NCBI GenBank assembly: GCA_963693085.1
Contig: OY856409.1
Location: 1,164,110,749 to 1,164,174,748 of the forward strand
Direction: 5' to 3'
DNA length: 64,000 bases
Source of the DNA: Alisma plantago-aquatica
Taxonomy: Eukaryota > Streptophyta > Magnoliopsida > Alismatales > Alismataceae
Positions within the stretch are counted from its first letter, which is position 1. Every line of letters starts with the position of its first letter. This document shows positions 49,781 to 58,770 of the stretch, piece by piece. The translations under genes and the position numbers were made by a program. The notes beneath the pieces are model-generated. The model was not told where the DNA came from and did no database searches. It saw only the letters and a list, made by a program, of their open reading frames with translations.

Positions 49781-49889
49781 GAAAGGCAGACAAAATTAAT
49801 TTATCACTGTTCAATTGTACTCTCTGAGTCTTGAGCGTGCAACATTTACACATTTACTACCACTCAAGGATCCTATTCAGAATAAAAAA
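49781..49889. repeat. 109-bp direct repeat, copy 2
   Basis: Near-identical to 48463-48571. It lies 265 bp upstream (in transcription sense) of the first recognisable ClpC exon. Confidence 0.9.
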
Positions 49890-51806
49890 ACATTCACAAC
49901 CATTAGTTATTGTATCTTGTCATGATATGCTTGTTGACGCACGAGTGCCAAATCTAGGCAAACTAATACGTCTACCATCTTTGCTATATTTGTAATATAG
50001 CACAAGAAAGATTGAAGAACATTGCTTTCACTTGAAATGCCAATATACAGTTAAAACTTATGTGTATGCCACAATAAAGCAAGGAATAGATTGACACCAG
50101 GTGGATTACACTTCCAAACATTCAGAACTGAAGAATAGTTCCAAAGAAAAGCACATGCAAAAACGACATTCATGTACAACAATGTAACGGGCAGACAACA
50201 CACATCAATAGAAAGACAATATTGAGAAAAGAAGATTCGCCAACAGTTTATAGAGAACTATTATAACAAAAACCCTACTGACATTTTTGGTTCGATAGAT
50301 TTTGAAAACAAGTTACAAAGGATAAGTAACGAGTTCTATTTTTGCAATATTCAACTAGTTCAGAGAGTAGTGCCGCATGTTCACTGTCGTTATTTACCAA
50401 GGCATTAGCAAATGTTGGGTCTTGAACATCACAAAAAAAGGCTGCACTCAAGCAATTAAATTATAGGAGAAGCTACAATGCTACAATATTTGAGCTCCTA
50501 ACAAGCCTCAACTTATTTAAAGCTGGTCACTTATGTAAAGTCCCTCACTACTCTCTTAGGAGAAGGAATTATAATAATACAGATCAAAATTTGATCTGAT
50601 ATTACACTTAAATGGAAAATAAAGAGAACATAAACGGATCGTCATTTTCTGATATGGTCATACCATGTAGTGGATAAATAATTCATGAAAAACATCTAAC
50701 ATTGTGAAAATAGTCACAAACTGCAATGATACTGTGGCAAGAAAAGACTATCACTGTTCCAAATGGTAAATACGACACTTCAAACTCAAGCAGCTACTTA
50801 CAAACAAGGCTTATTCATTAACTTAATTGGTGGTGGTGGTGGTGGTGGTGTGTGTGTGTGTGTGTGTGTCTAACATTGTGAAAATAGTCACAAACTGCAA
50901 TGATACTATGGCAAAAAAATACTATCACTGTTCCAATAACCATGTCATACAGCAAAAGGAGCTCTTTTTCCTGTACCAATTCGGCCAGGCCCCGCATGAC
51001 CGTAACCTTATCCAAAACCAACGACTAAATCAAACTTATAAAAGTGAGGGCAACACTCAAGAGCAAATCCAATCTCGCGCGACAAAACATCAACCAATCC
51101 CAACCATTATTGACATTGAGATTCACATCATAACTGGCATTGTGATTCATATTATCACTTGTTCTTCATTGTGTGTGTTTTGGTCATTCAGAGTGTGCTA
51201 CATTTAAAGAGTGAACTACGAGGAGAAGATATTCAAGTTCCTTAAGCTCTAAAACTAGAATGCATAACAACTTACATTAGTAAAGTACTTATAATGTTGG
51301 TGTGAAGACTGGTTATGTCCTAGGAGTTCCAGGAGATCAGTAAGACATGGGGCAATGCATTAGGTTAAATATTTTAATTTGTCTAGTACACTTTAACGCC
51401 TGCAAGTCGGGTAGTTGTTGCCTGTACCCATTGTCTGCTTGTGATCGGACATCGTGAAGAATAAGAGAGTTCAAAATACAGGACTCATTTAACCAAGCAA
51501 CAACCACTGTTCCTTGTGATACAAACCTTCCTATGTTGAAGCGCTCAACGTGGAATGGGGCACCCAGTGAGGCTAGAAGTGCCCCTACGTTGTGCCGGAG
51601 AGTGCTTATGCCTGAGACCTTACTGTGCTTTCCCCAGCCGGTTAAAATGCTGTAAGAAAAAGATGCAGGGTATGGTCAAACCACCAGTTAAGTGGATACC
51701 TGAAACAATTCATGATAAACAAATAGCATCTGGAAACAATTGGAGTGAGTTCCAACTGTGCTAAAGACAGGATAAATACCTCAAAATAGCAGGCAGTTCA
51801 CACCCT
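49890..51806 (-). other. CACTA interior, unassigned
   Basis: AT-rich and non-coding except weak frames (50818-51021, 51555-51764). Contains a (GGT)n(GT)n tract at 50828-50869 and a duplicated 70-bp piece: 'tctaacattgtgaaaatagtcac...tactatcactgttcca' at 50694-50763 and 50868-50937. It could hold introns or promoter DNA of captured genes; no protein family recognised. Confidence 0.5.
50828..50869. repeat. (GGT)n(GT)n microsatellite
   Basis: Seven or so GGT units followed by about ten GT units. It lies exactly at the left edge of the second copy of the 70-bp repeat. Confidence 0.93.
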
Positions 51807-52145
51807 TCATAAACAACAGAGCGCATGTTGAGTAACCAAGCATGAACCATAGCTTGGGCTGCACCTGAAGACATTACAAGTGAGCCACATGGCCCACATA
51901 TGTTCATGAGCCTCCCTGTTCCAGAGGGTGGGGTGCGAGTGCAACCGACGTTCTTTGGTATCATTGTAACCAGATGATGGTGTCTGTTCTGATACTCCAG
52001 TAATCTTCACCCTTTTTTGACCTCCCTCTATGACATGTACAGGTATATTTCTCGATTGACCAATTGAAGCCTGAATGTCGAATGCGCTGTCATACCCGTT
52101 GGAGCTTGTTGTAAAGTAAAAGAAGGTTGTGTGATGTATTGACAA
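51807..52145 (-). CDS. Unrecognised 112-codon frame inside the CACTA, possible captured gene 5' end
   Basis: Open minus-strand frame without an ATG at its left limit (it opens at TTG). The first 60 residues look protein-like and hydrophilic, including [20 protein letters not shown] and [14 protein letters not shown]. Base composition is more even than its surroundings. A TATA-like sequence (complement ctatatatagga, about 52158-52168) lies just upstream, so the block may be a captured promoter plus first exon. I do not recognise the family. It ends at a stop after a Cys-rich, less convincing tail, where an intron may begin. Confidence 0.35.
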   Translation of the reverse strand: MSIHHTTFFYFTTSSNGYDSAFDIQASIGQSRNIPVHVIEGGQKRVKITGVSEQTPSSGYNDTKERRLHSHPTLWNREAHEHMWAMWLTCNVFRCSPSYGSCLVTQHALCCL

Positions 52146-52155
52146 GAGAAACCCC

Positions 52156-52168
52156 GCTCCTATATATA
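52156..52168 (-). promoter_or_regulatory. TATA-like element upstream of the unrecognised frame
   Basis: The complement reads TCTATATATAGGAG. It is the best TATA box in the transposon interior and points toward the frame at 51807-52145. Confidence 0.35.
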
Positions 52169-52169
52169 G

Positions 52170-54028
52170 AAGGGGGAAGCATAGACTTAGACAAAATCTA
52201 ATAGGTCAAGACACACTTGGGCCCATATACAAATAGACTTGAATAACTTAATTAATTATATTAAACAGACTAGTTGATTGAAGTATTTGAAATGGCAAGA
52301 TTGCTGAAGAACAAATGGGATGAGGCTTATCAGTGGTACAGTTATAATATGACAATGGAGAGCCAACCAGTCCCGAAAGGTATTTGGGAATGAATCAGAT
52401 GAAATTCATCCACTCATTCCTAGAATTTCGTCCTTTATATGTTGTTGTGGTGGTCAGGGTGGCTTCAGGGAGCAGCATTGTAAACACAAAATGTTGTCAC
52501 TAGAGATCAGCACCTTCAGAGGTGCAGTCTTTGTGAACAGATGGTATAGGAACTTTAAGAATTTGTGCAGAACAGAATAGATAATACAGGTAAAATCAAA
52601 TGAAATTTTCATTATAAATATTATGCAGAAAATCAGTTTCGCATATAATAATTTAGAAGGAAAGAAACACAGTCATATCAAGATTTTCCTTACAACTCTC
52701 AGCTGCACCCAGCATCATGTACCAGGTCCAAATGGCCAATGGTGTTATGGTTCGGTCAGCAGCTGGGTGTGAGTCTCAGGATGAGGGTGGGATATACATA
52801 AGTGTCACAAATAAAAAATGATACAAGAACTAGAGGTTAGTATCAATGTCATCATTATAAATGAAAGCAGTTGTCTTTGTAATAATTGTTCAGACTGATA
52901 TAGGCCACAGGTGAAATTGCTTGTGTTTGTAGAACATTAACAACAATATAGGATAATATGTGCGAGAAGCACATATACAATAATCCAGTCTAGTTTATAA
53001 AAGTCTGTAACTCCTCATCATTATGTAAAATTCAACTGCAATCTTGGAAAATATTTCAGATGTTTCTGTGTACAGATAATCACTCATGTGAGGCCTGAAC
53101 TAATGAGTGTTCTACTATCGCGATCAAATGCACTTTAATTGTTTTCTAGTAGATCAACAAAAGGTTAAAGATATAGCCTTGAAAGACGCATAGCAAGAAA
53201 TTCTAGAGAAATGCACACACTATTTTGGAGTAATGTAATCGACTAAGACAAAGTTATAATAGGAAGCGGCAGACCTACATTAAGTTGGAGGGAGTATGCA
53301 AATAGTAAAACATAATAACTAATTGGACTTGATTGACCTATATTAAACTTAAGTCTAACATGCAGCAATCTAAGTTAAATAATTAATCTTATAGTAAATG
53401 TCAAATACAGCACACACAAATACTATATAAAAAACCACTATATGGATATCTATGAGTAACCATTCATGCCAAAAATGCATGGCACTATGAATTGTCATTC
53501 TTCACACTAGGTGTAAATAAGAATCTGATCACTGAATACACAAGAATTGAGTATAAATTAAATGGGTTAAGAACCTAATCACTGAATACACAAACCATTG
53601 ACGACAAAGACAAATCAAAATAGGGTGATCATAGAATACACAAACCATAAAACCAAGATCCTTGGAATCAAAAAGTGCCAGCCACATATCTTCTAGAAAC
53701 AGCAGAAAATTTGAAAGCTACACAGATGAAGAAGTAAGAAGGCTGGCAGAATATCTTCATAAGCAACCAATTGAGCATCAAGCATGACAAAAGTAACTTC
53801 TTTAAAAGATCAACTAAATAAGATTTTTTCCTTACAATTTAAAATCAGGACAATGAAATAATGAATGGTAATACAATATGTGTGACATTCACATTTATTT
53901 AAAACCAACTAAATATAATAAAGAATGGATGACTTCTATTTTTACGAAATCCTATCAATTCACATGATATGTGAATCTCTATATTGATCAAATGACTGCT
54001 ACTCTTGGTTTCCACATCTTCAAATGGT
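52170..54028. other. CACTA interior, AT-rich, nothing recognised
   Basis: No domain and no long frame. Includes 'aatacacaaaccat' type short repeats near 53520-53660. It follows the truncated transposase exon and should have held its catalytic exons, which are absent. Confidence 0.5.
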
Positions 54029-54580
54029 TCACCTACAATGATGAAGAAATAACCTCACAACAAATGACTTATTACTCCAATTATTGAGACATTTTATGTG
54101 AAACAACCTCACAACAGTGTACAATTTAGAGCACTTCTTACTTCCAGGGTACAATTCATCTGCAGCAATCTCTAATAGTTTGTAAAATTGCTCAGCTTCC
54201 GTGTCATCAACAAATACAAATCGATGGTCGTCGTCTTCCATATTCTCTCCATCCTGTGATACACCATACACATCACGCAACATGTCTCTCATGTCATCTT
54301 TGGACGTGTCATTTTGTATTTGTGAATCCTCAGAGCTATCAGATGAACCCTCACCGTGAAAAATCCAATTTGTGTAGGTGGTCAAGAATCCATTCCATAA
54401 CAAGTGTTCAGTTGCGACTTGCCGATTCTGCCTATGCATATTTAAGCACTGCTTACAAGGACATAAGATAGTCCCATCCCTACTGGATTTTGAAAATGCA
54501 TGCTCTATAGATTTAACCACCCCAAGTAAATATGTCGTGCTTGTTCTGTGTTCCACATGGAACCAACTTTTATCTATCAT
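54029..54580 (-). pseudogene. En/Spm TNP2-type transposase, N-terminal exon only
   Basis: A 183-codon frame starting at ATG 54580. It begins MIDKSWFHVEHRTSTTYLLG and contains GTILCPCKQCLN, the C-P-C-x-x-C zinc-like motif of the transposase-associated domain found at the start of plant CACTA TNP2/TNPD proteins. An acidic segment follows. It ends in ELYPGSKKCSKLYTVVRLFH and IKCLNNWSNKSF, the conserved block that leads into the catalytic part, then stops after a few unrelated residues. The transposase core is missing, so the element depends on another copy for movement. The open frame may reflect recent decay. Confidence 0.88.
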
Positions 54581-55245
54581 GACTACCTATAACAATTAAG
54601 AAAAAAAGGATAAGAATAAAAAGTATTAAAAATCGTTACATAACTTAGTTTCAATAAGGTTTAAGAGCTCTTTCTCAGATCCTGGGTAGAGTTTGCCCAG
54701 ACCAGTAAGAAATTGGATTTTCAAATTCTGAGGACAGACAATGTCACGTAGGCCAGTCCAGCCTCTACCAATGAAGAAAGCATTAGCTACTCATTTTCCA
54801 AAGCTATCCCACTTGTTTAACATTGTAGGGAGATCTTATATACCTATTGCTACCATTACATGGCTTGCTTTTCCACTTTGTTAAAAGAATATGTTGTAAA
54901 TTCTATCAAAATATAATACCTGGAATTTACTAGGAATTTAAATAACCATCCTTTTGTTTAGAAACAATACGACACATAAATAGAATCATCAGAATATAGT
55001 AAATACCAAATAAGCTCTACATAACAGACATAACTTTAATGCTCTATAATCTAGTCCTCATACAGAATTATGTGAAGTACATGTATCTTGGTCCTAACTA
55101 TTTTTTCATTCCTAGTAGTTTTGCCACAACTCTCTCTGGTTCATGGGCCCTCTGAACTATCAAAATGTTGATTGTCATATTCAGTTTTCTGTTCCAGTTT
55201 TGACATCATCATAACTCATCAATATAATCTAGGTGTTTACGGCAT

Positions 55246-55305
55246 TTCTTTATAAGTAAAAATAGTTCTCACTACATGTAAATTAACTGTAACCCAAACA
55301 ATTGG
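55246..55305 (-). repeat. Internal copy of the CACTA right-end subterminal sequence
   Basis: 'tataagtaaaaatagttctcactacatgtaaattaactgtaacc' (quoted in pieces: 'tataagtaaaaat', 'tctcactacatgtaaatta') parallels 58149-58192 ('tataagtaaaaat', 'tctcgctacatataaatta'). It indicates a nested or duplicated transposon end in the interior. Confidence 0.7.
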
Positions 55306-55455
55306 ACAATTTATATACATTGAGGAATATAGACTCATGGCAACATTTTTATCTTTTGTATGTTTGTAATGGCTATAGCCATGGACGACGACTCTGAGTA
55401 GATAATGTTGCATGATGACAGTAATGTGGAGATGATCATTGTCGGACATCAAGCG

Positions 55456-55590
55456 TTTCACACCCACCCTGAGTTGTACGGGCGGGCGCCTAGGCACGCC
55501 CAGGTGGCCCAAGGCTTGCCCATATCCAGGTGCCTAGGATTTCTACTGAGACCAGGCGGTCTAGGCGTTCAGGCGGCTGCCCAGGCGTGT
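55456..55590. repeat. GC-rich 'GCCTAGGCG' block flanking the AT-rich array (left)
   Basis: Several variants of 'gcctagg', 'caggcg' and 'ggcgcc' occur here and again at 56960-57040. The two blocks bracket the tandem array at 55690-56820 like the ends of one insert. Confidence 0.55.
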
Positions 55591-55689
55591 GGCCCAATTC
55601 TGTTGATAAAAAAAAGGCTTCAAGCCCAACAAAAAAGGATAATTAAATTGTAAACTGAAAAGGAAAACTGATTACAAATTGTTTGTGTG

Positions 55690-56820
55690 CTTCGTATCAG
55701 TCATCCAGTGATATTAATTTAGGGATTCATCATTTAATGTAGTGATTTAGAAAATAATAAATCCTCTACTGATTTGTATGTAATTATTTATTGGTTTGTA
55801 TTAGTGATCCACTTATATGACCTTTAGGATTTGTATCTCCTTATTACTAATTTAGCAAATATTTAATCATGTAATCACTACTCAATTATATTTATCGATC
55901 GACTGATTTATATACATTGGTTTACTGTTTTAGGAAATATTTAATCATGTACTCATTACTCAATTATTTTTATTGATTAACCGATTTATAATTATATACA
56001 TGTTGATTTACTTATTTGTATGTATTTATGTATTCCTTTGCATTAGTGGTTGACTATTATTAAATATTTAATCATGTACTTAATTATTTTTATTGAACAA
56101 CTGATTTATATACATTGGTTTACTGATTTAGGAAATATTTAATTATGTACTCAATTATTTTTATTGATCAACTGATTTATAATTATATACATCTTGGTTT
56201 ACTAATTTTTTATGTATTTATGTATTCCTTTGCATTAGTGGTTGACTATTATGAAATTAGGGATTTGTATCTCCTTGTTTACTGATTTAGGAAATATTTA
56301 ATCATCTACTCAATTATTTTTATTGATCAACAGATTTATATACATTGGTTTACTGATATAGGAAATATTTAATAATGTACTCAATTATTTTTATTGATCA
56401 ACGGATTTGTATCTCCTTATTTACTGATTTAAGAAATATTTAATCAGTGACTCAATTATTTTTTTAATCATGTACCAATTTTCTTAATCATGTACCAATT
56501 TATATTTATAGATGAACTGATTTAAATGTATTATTATACTGATTTGTATGTATTTATCTCTTGGTTTGCGTTAGGGATCGAGTTATATGAATTTTAGGAT
56601 TGGCATGTCCTTATTATCTTATTTAGCAAATATTTAATCATCTATAAAATTATATTTATTTGTGAACTGATTTGTATTTATTATTTTACTGATTTGAATG
56701 AATTTATGTATTGGTTTGTATTAGTGGTCGACTTATATAAATTTTGGATTGGAATATCCTTATTATCTTATTTAGCAAATATTTAATCATCTACAAAATT
56801 ATATTTAATGCATATCTAAT
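55690..56820. repeat. AT-rich tandem/interspersed array, basic unit about 70-80 bp
   Basis: 'tttactgatttaggaaatatttaatcatgtac' (in pieces) with 'tcaattatttttattgatcaactgattta' repeats at about 55856, 55935, 56063, 56132, 56291, 56363, 56434, 56627 and 56774. Units are 70-80 bp or multiples. Non-coding. Confidence 0.8.
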
Positions 56821-56959
56821 GCTTTTGTTGCTTTCTTCCACTATTGGTAATTTGGTAGCACATTGATTGCATATTTATCATGTATATTTATATGTGTAAG
56901 GCTGGTATTTTTTTTAGAAATTTTACATATATTTGATAAAATAAAAAATCTATCAAAAC

Positions 56960-57040
56960 GCCTGGAAACGCATGGGCGCCTAGGCTGTCTGGGCACCCCC
57001 TGGAACGCATGGATGCCTGGCCGCCTATACAACCATGCAC
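56960..57040. repeat. GC-rich 'GCGCCTAGGC' block (right)
   Basis: Partner of 55456-55590: 'cctggaaacgcatgggcgcctaggc' type sequence, partly in inverted sense relative to the left block. Confidence 0.5.
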
Positions 57041-57329
57041 CCACCAATATCTCTCTCACCACTTTTTTTTCTTTTCTAGTTTGTTCTTTATTTTTGCATA
57101 TGGTTTCCCTAGAATACCTAGATTGATGTAATTCATCTAACTACGTCATGAAAGTTTGACATTATAGTCAGCACAAGATTGATTTTGTATTTCAAATTGA
57201 ATTGGCCACCACAAATATGGTTGTTAATCACATAATACAAGGAGTAAACATATTGAAACAACTAAGTTATCGTAACATGAAAATAGTATCTCATTAAAAT
57301 ATATATCATATGTGCATAGAGAGTAGAGG

Positions 57330-58015
57330 GTAGGTACCGTTGGACGCGGGAGCAACACCGGAGAGAAGACTAGACGGGAGACGCCGCCAGACAACGCACA
57401 CAACAGGGGAGCACTGCGGGAGAGAAAACGGTAGGAACACCGCCGGAGAGAAACCAGAAAGGGGCGCCTCTGGAGAGAATACCGGAAGATGTGCCACCGG
57501 AGAGGGCTACTACCAGAGAAGGCCTGCTGCTGGGGGAAAACCTCACCGGCCGTCCAATCGGGCAGGGGGCGCAGAGAGGAGAGCAGACGTAGGGCTTCAG
57601 ACTTGCGGAGGTTTTGGTCTTTCTTAGGACGCGGAGAGGAGATCACGTGGTGTTGGCGTCGGAGGGCAGGCAGCAAGGGAGGGCGTCAGTTTGAGTCAGA
57701 CAGGGATGGAGTCACCACAGATGGCCGAGACAGGGATGGAGTTTGGGCACATCGTCGCTCGACGTGTGCCGGGTGTCGATCGGGGGCGTGGGGGGTCGGG
57801 CGGCCTGGATGGCTTGGCGTCGGCAGCAAGGGAGGGTGTCGGCTTGAGTCGGACAGGGATGGAGTCACCACAGACGGCCGGGACAGGGATGGAGTTTGGG
57901 CGCAGCGTCGCTCGACGTGTGTCGGGCGTCGATCGGGGGCGCGGGGGGTTGGGCGTCGATGGGGGCGGGGGTCGGGCGACGATCGGGGGAAAAGAAAATG
58001 GGAGGGGGTTAAGTG
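57330..58015 (-). promoter_or_regulatory. GC-rich, CpG-rich 5' region of the CACTA element
   Basis: A sharp island of high GC with many CG dinucleotides in an AT-rich element, within the first kilobase from the transposon's 5' end. En/Spm of maize has a GC-rich downstream control region in the same position next to its subterminal repeats; equivalence is inferred. Frames open on both strands (57224-57676 minus, 57489-58073 plus) probably only reflect low stop-codon density. Confidence 0.5.
57671..57976. repeat. 153-bp tandem duplication in the GC-rich island
   Basis: 'cagcaagggagggcgtcag...ggatggagtcaccacagatgg' begins at 57671 and again at 57824. The period of 153 is a multiple of three, so the plus-strand frame shows a duplicated 51-residue block with the motif DRDGVTTDGRDRDGVW. 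Confidence 0.9.
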
Positions 58016-58084
58016 TCAGGTGTTTAATCGGGTGTTTAGTATATGGAGGTACACTTCTTTTGCATACAATTAAAATTAATGAAA

Positions 58085-58226
58085 ATGTGTAGCTACATCT
58101 TATTTACGGAGGTGGCTACAATCATTTTAGCTATACAAATAAATTTTATAAGTAAAAATGGCTCTCGCTACATATAAATTAATTGTAGCCGAAGAAATCG
58201 TAGCTAAATCATTGTTTTTTGTAGTG
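58085..58226 (-). repeat. CACTA right TIR and subterminal repeats
   Basis: Contains 'tgtagctaca', 'ggctacaat', 'tagctatac', 'cgctacata', 'ttgtagccg' and 'cgtagctaa', and ends TTTTTTGTAGTG. Confidence 0.88.
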
Positions 58227-58770
58227 TCTCTTGCATTCTTATCACCCAAGTCTCTAACTTTGTTCCCAATATCTCCATTGAAAAGATTATGAAAGTAGTT
58301 TCTCCGTTGGTTCTTTAAATCATTATCCTTCACCAACACTATGTCATCTTTATTCCTAATACACTTTACTTGACTCAACTCTCTTCCTTTCCTTTCTCTT
58401 ATATGAGCCATTTTATAAATATCTTTTCCCCCTTATTTGGTGTCCACATTCTTATATATCTTATCAAAATATCTAGACCTTGCCTCTTGGACTGCCTTCT
58501 TAGAATCTTTCTTTGCTTGTGTATGTCTCTAAAAAATTGCACCATCTTTAGATTTTAGAAAGATCTTATGTATTTCCCTTTTGAGTTCCACACCCTTTGG
58601 ACTCTGCCAAACCTCTTTGGCAAATTGTGTTATGTAGGAGCTCATACTTTGCCACATAGAGTTAACATCAGTATCCAAGTTCCAAATTCTCTCCTTGATA
58701 ATTTTATCATAAACTAATTGTAGTTTTTGCATTGTGCATGGTTGGGGATGAGACATTCCTAGGTATTGGG
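58227..58770 (-). mobile_element. RTE-clade LINE, 5' portion
   Basis: Minus frames include DVNSMWQSMSSYITQFAKEV (about 58600-58680) and HIRERKGRELSQVKCIRNKD then LVKDNDLKNQRRNYFHNLFN (58270-58410), the region between endonuclease and RT in plant RTE elements. The frame at the transposon border (GDKNARD) continues at 45700 with NTYA and then LSEVKNT. No endonuclease domain is visible to the right of about 58760, so the LINE is 5'-truncated. Confidence 0.85.

Larger units (their letters stand above)
45704..58226 (-). mobile_element. CACTA (En/Spm) transposon with captured host gene fragments
   Basis: Left end CACTACGAAAAAT; the complement of the right end is CACTACAAAAAAC. Three-base target duplications TCT lie at 45701-45703 and 58227-58229. 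TAGCTACA/TGTAGC subterminal repeats occupy both ends. A TNP2-type first exon is at 54029-54580 on the minus strand, so the transposon's own 5' end is at the right. Removing the element joins the two LINE halves in frame, which confirms both boundaries. The interior holds exons of ClpC, RibBA (GCHII) and NFS1. The transposase is truncated, so it is non-autonomous. Confidence 0.95.

Noticed and set aside
55690..56820. CRISPR-like spaced repeats
   Set aside because: Plant nuclear context; units are long, imperfect and directly adjoining, without unique spacers.
57489..58073. 194-codon plus-strand frame in the GC-rich island
   Set aside because: Built from a 153-bp tandem duplication with low stop density; Gly/Arg/Asp-rich, no domain, and antisense to the transposon's transcription. 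Kept as a repeat, not a gene.
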